Source: an uncultured Oscillospiraceae bacterium (GTDB lineage: Bacteria > Bacillota > Clostridia > Oscillospirales > Oscillospiraceae). Taken from it: 6,408 bases of DNA. The notes beneath the pieces were generated by a model. The model did no database searches and was not told where the DNA came from. It saw nothing but the letters and a program-made list of their open reading frames with translations. Numbering within the stretch: position 1 is the first letter of the stretch; the number at the start of each line of letters is the position of its first letter. Location of the stretch: the NCBI GenBank assembly GCA_900752445.1, contig CAADVN010000200.1, forward strand, positions 1 to 6,408. The letters run 5' to 3'. Below are positions 1-5,478 of this stretch, piece by piece. The position numbers and the translations under genes are program-made.

Positions 1-19
1 AAAATAAATAGTAAATATT

Positions 20-123
20 ATGCTTAAAAAAATCGCACTGCTCGTAGTTATGTTTGCCCTCCCTCTGGGAGCTATGGCGGCACGGAGCTTCCGAAGATCG
101 TTGCCACGGGCACGATAGGCTGA
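20..123 (+). pseudogene. Decayed 5' fragment of a secreted protein, probably type II L-asparaginase
   Basis: An ATG at 20 opens a textbook Sec signal peptide: MLKK, then a hydrophobic core (IALLVVMFALPLGA) and an AMA-type cleavage site. This frame stops at 118 after 32 residues. Shifting frame near base 85 gives ELPKIVATGTIG and then TGA at 121-123. That resembles the first strand of mature type II asparaginases (LPxIxxxATGGTIAG, which carries a catalytic threonine) with small internal deletions. The picture is a gene start damaged by a frameshift of about 2 bp, loss of a few codons and truncation before the hairpin at 132. No convincing ribosome-binding site precedes the ATG, and upstream DNA is outside the window. 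The asparaginase assignment is an inference from about 12 residues. The alternative is a 32-residue secreted peptide, which I find less likely because its tail (RSFRRSLPRAR) looks like out-of-frame translation. Confidence 0.45.
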
Positions 124-131
124 GAATAGGT

Positions 132-164
132 GCCCCCGGCGGCCTGTGATGGGCTGCCGGGGGC
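132..164. terminator. GC-rich hairpin between convergent genes
   Basis: Bases 132-143 pair with 153-164 over 12 bp (one G-T wobble), leaving a 9-nt loop. The hairpin starts 7 bases past the ParB stop on the minus strand and 9 bases past the last stop of the plus-strand gene remnant. Read on the plus strand it is followed by a broken T-rich stretch (TTCCTGTCATTTCTTTTT); on the minus strand there is no T-run. It probably ended the plus-strand gene now in ruins and may stall the parB transcript too. Confidence 0.55.
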
Positions 165-170
165 TTCCTG

Positions 171-980
171 TCATTTCTTTTTGGGTATGGAGATCGTCAC
201 TATGAGCTCGGTGTCGGTCTCCTGTTTTTTCATGCCTGCGGCGATACCGCCCTGCTTCATGATGTCGAGGCTTTTTGTGAGGCTGTTCAAGAAGATGCGC
301 ACGTCCTTGAGCACGAAGGCGCGGCGCGGCCTGGCGGCGGGCTCTTCGGCCGGGGCGAGGAGGGAGTCTATGTAAGCGTCGGTCTGTGCGACGTTGAGGC
401 CCTGCGCGGCTATCTGGGCGAGGGCCAGTCTCTGGCGCTCGGGGGAGTCGAGACGGAGCAGCGCCCTGCCGTGCCGCTCCGTCAGGCCCTTATCCCGCAG
501 GGCGGCCATTATGTCGGGCGGGAGCTTCAGAAGGCGCAGCTTGTTGGCCACGGCGCTTTGGCTGAGGCCAAGCCGGCGCGCGGCCTCCTCCTGGCTGATG
601 CCGAACATGCGGATGAGGTTTTCGATGCCTCTTGCAGTTTCGATAAAGTCCAGGTCCTCGCGCTGGAGGTTTTCGACCATGGCCAGCAGGCCTGACTCCT
701 CCATATCGACGTCGAGCACGATACAGGGCACGCGCGTGAGACCTGCGAGCTTAGCTGCTCGCAGGCGGCGCTCGCCGGAGACCAGCTCGTAGCGTCCGTA
801 GTGCAGGCGCACGGAGATGGGCGAGATGAGCCCGTACTCGGCGATGCTGGCGGCCAGGGCCTGCAGGGCCTCTTCGTCGAAGACGCGTCTTGGCTGGTTG
901 GGGTTCGGCTCGATCTCCGAGACCGGTATCTGCGTTATACCGCCGCGGCCCAGCCTGGGTCTTGTCAAAAGCGTCTGCAT
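171..980 (-). CDS. ParB/Noc-family DNA-binding partition or nucleoid-occlusion protein
   Basis: A 269-residue protein of normal ParB/Noc length. The N-terminal ParB nuclease-like (CTP-binding) domain spans about 16-108, with PNPNQPRRVFDE at 25-36, the GERRLRAA motif at 69-76 and ENLQRE at 103-108. A helix-turn-helix follows (about 127-151, ISQEEAARRLGLSQSAVANK), then a LTERHGRALL segment. The C-terminal dimerisation part (VLKDVRIFLNSLTKSLDIMK, 223-242) and the IPK tail resemble clostridial Noc-type proteins more than canonical ParB. The family binds parS or Noc sites, loads as a CTP-dependent clamp and helps chromosome segregation or protects the nucleoid from division. The ATG at 980 is chosen because GGAGG lies 8 nt upstream; the frame is open further upstream but that part is not ParB-like. 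No ParA is adjacent. A TATCCT hexamer at 1014-1019 (minus) could be its -10 box, without a good -35. Noc versus ParB cannot be settled here. Confidence 0.93.
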   Translation of the reverse strand: MQTLLTRPRLGRGGITQIPVSEIEPNPNQPRRVFDEEALQALAASIAEYGLISPISVRLHYGRYELVSGERRLRAAKLAGLTRVPCIVLDVDMEESGLLAMVENLQREDLDFIETARGIENLIRMFGISQEEAARRLGLSQSAVANKLRLLKLPPDIMAALRDKGLTERHGRALLRLDSPERQRLALAQIAAQGLNVAQTDAYIDSLLAPAEEPAARPRRAFVLKDVRIFLNSLTKSLDIMKQGGIAAGMKKQETDTELIVTISIPKKK

Positions 981-1069
981 CGTTCTGCCCTCCGAAGTTC
1001 CGTCCTTGCTCCAAGGATAAGCCAAGGCTTCGGCAAAAATCCCGCGAAAATTGTAAGCGCGCATAAAAT

Positions 1070-1103
1070 AAAAAAGCGGCGGACAGTCCGAAGGCCGTCC
1101 GCC
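1070..1103 (-). terminator. Intrinsic terminator with UUCG loop, minus strand
   Basis: Read on the minus strand, GGCGGAC (1103-1097) pairs with GTCCGCC (1084-1078). The stem continues through one wobble and one C-A mismatch to a C(TTCG)G tetraloop at 1093-1088. GC and then TTTTTT (1075-1070) follow directly. This is a classic Rho-independent terminator for a transcript coming from the right. It has no T-run in the other direction. It sits about 90 bases before the parB/noc start, so it either ends a separate RNA or attenuates parB/noc. Confidence 0.8.
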
Positions 1104-1186
1104 AAAACAGGGTTGTGGGATAAAGATATGAGCCGGGTCCCCGCATACCGTCCCGTATTGGACGGGCCGGTAATTGGATAAGCTGT
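1070..1186 (-). ncRNA. Candidate small RNA or parB/noc leader, class unknown
   Basis: The stretch is bounded by a sigma-A-like promoter ending at 1193 and the intrinsic terminator at 1070-1103, which predicts a transcript of about 117 nt. Its middle contains a GC-rich self-complementary part: on the minus strand CCGTCC pairs with GGACGG around an AATACG loop, with flanking CCGG elements able to pair around it. This is followed by an unpaired pyrimidine-rich run (CATATCTTTATCCC). No ORF with an SD lies inside it. I do not recognise a known riboswitch, SRP RNA or tmRNA. A 6S-type RNA was considered, but the length is short and the fold is not clear. It could equally be a regulatory 5' leader of parB/noc. 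Existence as an RNA is inferred from promoter plus terminator only. Confidence 0.4.
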
Positions 1187-1192
1187 AATGAA

Positions 1193-1221
1193 AGGATAGC
1201 GCATTTTCACCGGCTTTGCAA
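1193..1221 (-). promoter_or_regulatory. Sigma-A-type promoter candidate, minus strand
   Basis: On the minus strand TTGCAA (1221-1216) is followed by exactly 17 bases and then TATCCT (1198-1193). Both hexamers match four of six consensus positions. The predicted start is an A near 1186. It points toward the terminator at 1070 and, beyond that, parB/noc. The -35 element lies inside the inverted repeat 1215-1240. Confidence 0.45.
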
Positions 1222-1240
1222 GAGCGAAGAAGCTCGCAAA
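1215..1240. repeat. Inverted repeat overlapping a -35 element
   Basis: TTTGC (1215-1219) and GAGC (1222-1225) pair with GCTC (1232-1235) and GCAAA (1236-1240). This makes 9 bp with a 2-base bulge and a GAAGAA loop. It covers the candidate minus-strand -35 box, so it could be a repressor operator or an RNA hairpin in a longer transcript. No T-run follows on either strand, so it is not a terminator. Confidence 0.45.
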
Positions 1241-1320
1241 AGCACCAGTTTTGTCGAATGAATATTTGCGCAAAAGCCGGGAAAATTAAGCGTGAAATCT
1301 GCAAAAAGGAGGCAGTGGGC

Positions 1321-1533
1321 ATGATAATGGACCGCATAGCCCTGATACTTGCGATAATAGGCGGGCTGAACTGGGGCAGCATAGGGCTGTTCCGCTTCGA
1401 CATAGTGGCCTGGCTGTTCGGCGGCCAGACGGCGACGGTCAGCCGAGTGGTGTACGCGCTGGTCGGCCTTGCCGCCCTCTGGTGCGTGACCCTTCTCTTC
1501 CGCGAACGCGAAGAGGACGCGCAGGGCGCATGA
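1321..1533 (+). CDS. DUF378 family small membrane protein
   Basis: A 70-residue protein with two predicted membrane segments (about 5-23 and 42-60) and the DUF378 signature GGLNWGSIGLF at 14-24. It ends in a charged tail, REREEDAQGA. The length is normal for DUF378, whose function is unknown. The start at 1321 is chosen because AAAAAGGAGG (1303-1312) lies 8 bases upstream. An in-frame extension to 1216 would add a basic, non-membrane leader across intergenic DNA and is not credible; a second ATG at 1327 is possible. All seven isoleucines use ATA. It is monocistronic, with its own terminator directly after the stop, convergent with the redox operon and divergent from parB/noc. Confidence 0.9.
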   Translation: MIMDRIALILAIIGGLNWGSIGLFRFDIVAWLFGGQTATVSRVVYALVGLAALWCVTLLFREREEDAQGA

Positions 1534-1537
1534 TCCC

Positions 1538-1574
1538 AAAGCCCGGTACGGCAGAGGCCGTACCGGGCTTTTTT
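1538..1574 (+). terminator. Strong intrinsic terminator after DUF378, shared by convergent operon
   Basis: Bases 1538-1552 pair perfectly with 1557-1571 (15 bp, including the A-T ends) around an AGAG tetraloop. On the plus strand the run TTTTTT occupies 1569-1574. The ligase stop codon on the other strand begins at 1576. Read from the minus strand the same stem is followed by only three Ts, so it is a good terminator for DUF378 and a weaker one for the operon. Confidence 0.9.
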
Positions 1575-2776
1575 CAATGCACGCGCCGCTTCCCGGGCTC
1601 CTTCGGCCTGTAGTCCGCCGAGGCCGGCCACACCTGTGCCCGGGGCTCGAGCCCCGGGGACAGCGAGCGCGCCGCCGCCCCGAGCTCGGGGGCAGCCACG
1701 CAGCCGACGGCCTCTACGAGCAGGGCGCCGCCCTCGAGCCGCACCGCATAGTCCACGAGCCCCGGCAGGCGGAAGAGCGCGGAGTCCAGGGCCTCGATGT
1801 CCGGGTACGCCGGGCGGCGGCTGAGCCTGTCCAGCCTGCGCGTGACTCCGCCGCAGGGGCAGGGCCCCGGCAGAAAGCGCGTATAGTCGCCTGTCCTATA
1901 GCGTATGAGCGGCATGGCCTGCATGTCTGCCGTCGTTATGACGAGCTCGCCGTACTCCCCGTCCGGCACCGGCTCGCCCGCCTCGTCCACTATCTCCGCG
2001 ATGACGTGGTTCTCCCTCAGGTGCATGCCCTCGTGCGCCGCACAGGTCACGGCCCCGCCCAGGCACATCTCCCTCGAGCCGTAGTGCGGGAAAAGCCGCG
2101 TGCCCAGGAGCTTTTCCAGTTCTGCCACGACGCCCTCCGGGCAGGCGTCGCCCGAGACGAGCGCCCGCCTGAGGCTGCCCGGTCCTCCCATCCAGCGCAG
2201 CAGGCCCAAAAGCGGCACGGGCATGCCTATGTAGGCCTCGGGCCGCTCAGACTCGAGTATTCCCGCCTGCTCGCCGAGGCTTTTTCCGACGCCCAGCTTC
2301 ACCGGCCTCGCGCCAAGCCGTTCCACGGCCCGGCAGATGAGCTCGCCCAGGCCGTCCGGCCCGGAAAAGGGCATGGCAATAGCCACCGCCTCGCCCGCCG
2401 ACACGAGCTCCGAGATGCCCGCGGCGAAAAAGCCGACTGTGTGTCCTATATCCCGCTGTGTGTAGAATATCCGCTTCGACGGCCCCGTCGTGCCGCTCGT
2501 CGCGCCGGTTATGATGCGGCTCACCTCGGCCTGTGAGCCGAGCAGCAGCCCCGGCGCGTTCTGCGCGAGCTGCTCCGGCGTCGTGAAGGGCAGGCGCCGG
2601 AGCTCCGCGAGGCTGTCCAGCCGCTCCGGCAGGCCCTTATAAAAACCGCCGCGCGCCTTTTCCCGCGCCAGCAGCGCGTTTATACAACGAAGCTGTATCG
2701 CTTCCAGTGTCTCACGGTCGAGGGCTGAAATGCCCTCGACCTCGCATATCCAGTCCTCGAGCCTTGTGCGTCTCAT
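1574..2776 (-). CDS. AMP-forming acyl-CoA ligase, PaaK-like (DVU_1553 type)
   Basis: A 400-residue adenylate-forming enzyme that should activate a carboxylic acid as acyl-AMP and probably pass it to CoA. Visible motifs are the P-loop-like SGTTGPSK (94-101), HYGSREM (231-237, the aromatic-G-x-x-E motif), GELVIT (276-281), YRTGD (293-297, the ribose-binding Asp motif) and CPCGG (306-310, the C-x-C-G feature of phenylacetate-CoA ligases). A short C-terminal part ends PGKRRVH, with a lysine where the catalytic A10 lysine is expected. It is compact compared with PaaK (about 430-440). It is the last gene of the operon and overlaps the radical SAM gene by ATGA, so translation is probably coupled; only AGGA directly abuts its start. 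The substrate is unknown. Position and motifs match the family NCBI calls DVU_1553 family AMP-dependent CoA ligase. Confidence 0.88.
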   Translation of the reverse strand: MRRTRLEDWICEVEGISALDRETLEAIQLRCINALLAREKARGGFYKGLPERLDSLAELRRLPFTTPEQLAQNAPGLLLGSQAEVSRIITGATSGTTGPSKRIFYTQRDIGHTVGFFAAGISELVSAGEAVAIAMPFSGPDGLGELICRAVERLGARPVKLGVGKSLGEQAGILESERPEAYIGMPVPLLGLLRWMGGPGSLRRALVSGDACPEGVVAELEKLLGTRLFPHYGSREMCLGGAVTCAAHEGMHLRENHVIAEIVDEAGEPVPDGEYGELVITTADMQAMPLIRYRTGDYTRFLPGPCPCGGVTRRLDRLSRRPAYPDIEALDSALFRLPGLVDYAVRLEGGALLVEAVGCVAAPELGAAARSLSPGLEPRAQVWPASADYRPKEPGKRRVH

Positions 2777-4056
2777 TTCCTGTAGAGCGCCATCCCGTCG
2801 CGGGCCGTGAGGTTGTAGGCGCAGAAGGGCACCATGCCGCGCCCGGCGTCGGCCTCGCTGATATAGCAGCGCCGGAGCCTGTCGAGCTCCAGGCTGTCCG
2901 CGTCCATGAAGGCCATGCCGGAGACGGTGAAGCTGTTCTCCACGGCCTCGCGCAGGAAGCGGTCAAAGCCGTCCTCGTCCTCGCGCGGGCCCTCGCCCGC
3001 GCCCCAATGCCCGGCGACGAAGTCCCGGGCCTCGGAGCTCTTCTTGCAGCAGCAGGCGCTCTCGCGCCTGGGCAGGGCTTTCAGGCCGCCGTCCGGCAGC
3101 CTGCGGTAGCTCGCGTGGAAGCTGCACCAGGGGCTCTCGGCCCCGCCGCCGCCGAAGTCCTCGCGCCGCATGAGCCCCTCGGTCTGCGCCTCTATATCGC
3201 GCAGCACGCGCGGTATCGTGAGCCTCGTGCCAAGCTCCGGCAGCTCGCAGCGCCCGAAACGGCTCACCGGCTGGAAGTGTACGCCCCTGACGCCCCGGCC
3301 CCTGTCCAGCGCAAAGCGCAAAACAGCGCCGATCTCGTCCTCGTTCACGCCGGGCACGAGCGTCGGCACGAGCACGACGGGCAGGCCCGCCGCGCGGCAG
3401 TTTTCCATGCAGCGGAGCTTATCCTCGAGTATGTCCCGGCCCCGCAGCGCCTTATACGTCTCCGGCCTCAGCCCGTCGAACTGCAAAAAGGCGCAGGAGA
3501 CTCCGGCCTCGCGCAGCTTTTCCGCGTAGCCACCCTCCGAGGCGAGCCTCAGGCCGTTGGTGTTGAGCTGGAAGAAGGTAAAGCCACGCTCACGGCCCAG
3601 CCTGACTATCTCTGGCAGGTCGTCCCTCATGGTGGGCTCGCCGCCCGAGAGCTGGATGTTGTAGGGCCCGCCGCGGGCCATGAGCATGTCGTAGAGCCCG
3701 GCGACCTCGTCGAGGCTCAAGTCGCCCTCGCCGCCCGCCGAGGCGAAGCACACCGGGCAGCGCAGGTCGCAGCGGCGCGTGAGCTCGAGCAGTACGCAGC
3801 AGCCCTCGCTCTCGTGCGCGGCACAGAGCCCGCAGCTTCTCGGGCAATCGTCCTCCGGCTCTGCTGCCGGCGCCGTGCCGCCCCACTTGAGGTAATCCAC
3901 TATGCCGGCTTCCCAGATGAGCGTGTCAAAAAAACCGTGCTCGGGGCAGGTTTTTATGAGGTGCACATACCCGTCCCCGGCCACGGCTTTTTCGGCGTCT
4001 ATCGTCCCCAGGCAGACGGGACAGACGCTTCTCGTCTTTGCAAATACCTTGTACAT
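2773..4056 (-). CDS. trsS: Radical SAM protein, TrsS-like
   Basis: A 427-residue radical SAM enzyme. The N-terminal metal- or cluster-binding region has CPVC (12-15), C37 in TCPEHG and CPRSCGLC (71-78), then C86-C87. The AdoMet cluster motif CDLRCPVC lies at 96-103 (C96, C100, C103), and SGGEPT at 137-142 contacts the AdoMet amino group. The C-terminal part has further cysteines: C311, a C335-C337 triplet (SACCCKK), C398 and C412, suggesting auxiliary iron-sulfur clusters. The N-terminal layout resembles tetraether-synthase-like radical SAM proteins, but the neighbours match the radical SAM (seleno)protein TrsS family. The frame has no internal TGA, so this is an all-cysteine form. The ATG at 4056 overlaps the stop of the gene upstream (TGATG) and the gene lacks a close SD, pointing to coupled translation. 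The frame is open further upstream, but that segment lies over the preceding gene and is not family-like. Reaction and substrate are unknown. Confidence 0.88.
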   Translation of the reverse strand: MYKVFAKTRSVCPVCLGTIDAEKAVAGDGYVHLIKTCPEHGFFDTLIWEAGIVDYLKWGGTAPAAEPEDDCPRSCGLCAAHESEGCCVLLELTRRCDLRCPVCFASAGGEGDLSLDEVAGLYDMLMARGGPYNIQLSGGEPTMRDDLPEIVRLGRERGFTFFQLNTNGLRLASEGGYAEKLREAGVSCAFLQFDGLRPETYKALRGRDILEDKLRCMENCRAAGLPVVLVPTLVPGVNEDEIGAVLRFALDRGRGVRGVHFQPVSRFGRCELPELGTRLTIPRVLRDIEAQTEGLMRREDFGGGGAESPWCSFHASYRRLPDGGLKALPRRESACCCKKSSEARDFVAGHWGAGEGPREDEDGFDRFLREAVENSFTVSGMAFMDADSLELDRLRRCYISEADAGRGMVPFCAYNLTARDGMALYRK

Positions 4057-4463
4057 CAGACGAGCCCGCGCTCCTGCAGCAGCTCGACGCACTTGGCGTA
4101 ACTGTCCACGACGACGCCGGGACAGGTGACATACATATTGTTCCTGTCGCCCTGGAGTATGCAGTCGCAATTTTCCCCGCCGTATTGAGCGGTGCGCTGG
4201 CGGAACCAGTCGTGGTATTCGCCTATCAGTTTGATCTTCTCCTCCTCGCTCAGTTCGCGGCCGAGCATCGTCAGCAGGCATATGCCGCCGATCAGCACGC
4301 CGCAGGGCCCGCCGCTCCAGGCAAAGCCGCCGCAGAGCCCGCGCACGGCGTCCACCAGTTCGGTGTTTTCCTTCCCCTCGGCGTCCAGCGCGAGCTGGAC
4401 CATGATCTGGGCGCAGTAGAGCCCTTGTTTTGAGAGCTCAAGTATCCGGTCAAATGCATCCAT
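4056..4463 (-). CDS. C-GCAxxG-C-C family cysteine-rich protein (DVU_1555 type)
   Basis: A 135-residue soluble protein with eight cysteines. The family core is RGLCGGFAWSGGPCGVLIGG (41-60), a variant of the C-GCAxxG-C-C pattern in which the alanine is glycine. It is preceded by C17 (GLYCAQ) and followed by C62, CDC (99-101), C114 and C125. The family is thought to bind a cofactor or metal, or act as a redox protein, but no activity is established that I know of. It has the best ribosome-binding site of the operon's downstream genes, AAAAAAGGAGG with an 8-base spacer, located inside the end of the methyltransferase gene, which it overlaps by 14 bases. This suggests higher output of this protein than of its neighbours. 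Its stop overlaps the radical SAM start. Confidence 0.9.
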   Translation of the reverse strand: MDAFDRILELSKQGLYCAQIMVQLALDAEGKENTELVDAVRGLCGGFAWSGGPCGVLIGGICLLTMLGRELSEEEKIKLIGEYHDWFRQRTAQYGGENCDCILQGDRNNMYVTCPGVVVDSYAKCVELLQERGLV

Positions 4464-4989
4464 TTTGTTGACCTCCTTTTTTAAGTATAGCAGAGAGATA
4501 GCGGCAGTTTTTCGCGCCAGGCAAGGGGAGTTCCGCCTCGCCTTGCCAAAGTGCGGCTATGTAGTATCGCTTCCAGGCCTCCGTAATGTCTGTGACTTCC
4601 TCTATATCGAACCCTGCGGCGGCGCAGGCGCGCCGGAGCCAGGCCTCGCCTCCTGCGCAGACGTCTGCGTAGAGCAGCCGCCCGCCGGGCCGGAGCAGGC
4701 GCGCCGCCTGTACGAGCGCACGTTCCGGGTCGCCGGTCAGGAAGAAGCCGCACTGGCTGAGTGCTGCGTCAAAGCTTCCGTCGGCAAAGGGCGGGTCGAG
4801 TATGTCGCCGCGCTCCACGTCCGGCCCCGGCGCGAGGTCTATGCCGACGGCCTCAAAGCCCAGGGAACGCAGGAGCCTCACGGCCTCGCCCGTGCCCGCG
4901 CCGAGGTCTATCATGCGGCAGGGCGGCTCGATGCCCGCAAGCTCTATGAGCCTCAGCGTCGCCTCAGCGCCGCCGGGATGCCGCTCCAC
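4450..4989 (-). CDS. Class I SAM-dependent methyltransferase (DVU_1556 type)
   Basis: A 179-residue Rossmann-fold methyltransferase. Motif I is IDLGAGTGE (27-35), followed by an acidic strand end GIDLAPG (49-55), GDILDPPF (61-68), the motif IV-like GSFDAALSQCGFFL (71-84) and LLRPGGRLLYADV (98-110). The N terminus HPGGAEATLRL resembles the family's usual PGG start, so the GTG at 4989 is well supported. GGAGG lies 7 bases upstream, and the GTG overlaps the stop of the redox gene as TAGTG. The final residues (KKGGQQNGCI) are encoded by the SD and start of the next gene, so the tail is probably shaped by that overlap. The methyl acceptor is unknown; by context it may act on the product of the radical SAM or CoA ligase step. 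Confidence 0.88.
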   Translation of the reverse strand: MERHPGGAEATLRLIELAGIEPPCRMIDLGAGTGEAVRLLRSLGFEAVGIDLAPGPDVERGDILDPPFADGSFDAALSQCGFFLTGDPERALVQAARLLRPGGRLLYADVCAGGEAWLRRACAAAGFDIEEVTDITEAWKRYYIAALWQGEAELPLPGAKNCRYLSAILKKGGQQNGCI

Positions 4990-5210
4990 TACTTGTCCTC
5001 CAGCACCTTCTCCACGGAGAGCACCTTGCCCATGGCCAGCTCCTCAGGCACGAAGACGAAGCCGCATTTCGGGCAGACCGGCAGCTCCACCGGGAAGGCG
5101 TTGTCGAGATATCCGAACACCGCGTTGGCCTTGACGAGAGGCACATCGCACTTGAGGCAGCGGTAGCGCCCGCCGGGGTCCACGACGTAATAGCTCTTTT
5201 CCTCCGCCAT
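4989..5210 (-). CDS. Small two-CxxC redox or zinc-ribbon protein (DVU_1557 type)
   Basis: A 73-residue protein with CLKC (18-21) and CPKC (46-49). The four cysteines can hold one zinc or rubredoxin-type iron. Between them lies a FPVELP segment, and VPEEL with a KVLEDK tail closes it. No signal or membrane segment is present. The family is called redox protein by context; whether it carries iron or zinc cannot be read from sequence. The ATG at 5210 starts 4 bases after the preceding stop, and its SD (GAGGT, 6 bases upstream) overlaps that stop region. The stop TAG overlaps the methyltransferase GTG. Confidence 0.88.
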   Translation of the reverse strand: MAEEKSYYVVDPGGRYRCLKCDVPLVKANAVFGYLDNAFPVELPVCPKCGFVFVPEELAMGKVLSVEKVLEDK

Positions 5211-5214
5211 GGCC

Positions 5215-5478
5215 CTACCTCGTCTCGACGGTCATCCTGTGGCTGTAGGCGCTGTGGATGACATAGCCCTCGGCGTCCTCGGTGAACTTGACCCAGAAGG
5301 TGACGTTGCCCAGACGGTAGCGCGAGATGCGCAGGCCGGTGTCCGCCTCGTAGATGGCCTCGCCGCCCTCGCGGTAGGCCTGCATGACGGTCTCAATGTC
5401 GCTCTCGAGCACCATGCGCTGCTCCATGAGCTCCTTCACCTCGGGGGTGTACTCGATCTTGTAGCCTCTCGGGGCCAT
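5215..5478 (-). CDS. Possible separately translated 87-residue C-terminal domain
   Basis: In the same frame as the double-CCG protein, an ATG at 5478 follows a perfect AAGGAGG with an 8-base spacer. It would yield a soluble 87-residue protein without cysteines. It has a helical, acidic N-terminal half (EVKELMEQRMVLESDIETVM) and a beta-rich second half with NVTFWVKF and GYVIHSAYSHRM. I do not recognise the domain with certainty. Either this product is made in addition to the full-length protein, or two genes were fused by loss of the stop that would normally follow the LLRDIW region. Confidence 0.5.
   Translation of the reverse strand: MAPRGYKIEYTPEVKELMEQRMVLESDIETVMQAYREGGEAIYEADTGLRISRYRLGNVTFWVKFTEDAEGYVIHSAYSHRMTVETR

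Larger units (their letters stand above)
981..1320. other. Intergenic region between divergent parB/noc and DUF378 genes
   Basis: 340 bases without a supported protein gene. On the minus strand it holds a promoter-like pair (1193-1221), a possible small RNA or leader (1070-1186) and its terminator. An inverted repeat lies at 1215-1240. The DUF378 ribosome-binding site is at 1303-1312. I found no convincing plus-strand promoter for DUF378. ORFs crossing this stretch have composition and codon use unlike the flanking genes and show no family resemblance. Confidence 0.7.

Noticed and set aside
1274..1300. Possible parS or Noc half-sites (CGTGAAA and TTTCCCGG-like sequences)
   Set aside because: Only half of each palindrome matches the known consensus sites; such short matches occur by chance.
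1216..1320. Upstream start of the DUF378 frame
   Set aside because: It would place a basic leader before a small membrane protein and bypass the consensus SD at 1303-1312.
981..1631. Upstream extension of the ParB frame on the minus strand
   Set aside because: The added residues are not ParB-like, cross a terminator and the DUF378 gene, and the ATG at 980 has a good SD.
1577..2536. Plus-strand ORF opposite the CoA ligase (319 codons)
   Set aside because: Its composition is rich in Arg, His, Ala and Pro, as expected for a shadow of the GC-rich ligase gene, and no motif is present.
2707..4101. Long plus-strand ORF opposite the radical SAM gene (464 codons)
   Set aside because: It is antisense to a gene with clear family motifs, has no SD or recognisable domain, and such open frames are expected opposite GC-rich genes.
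4057..4281. N-terminal extension of the radical SAM frame
   Set aside because: It lies fully over the C-GCAxxG-C-C gene, has shadow-type composition, and the family start MYKVF with the TGATG overlap is more credible.
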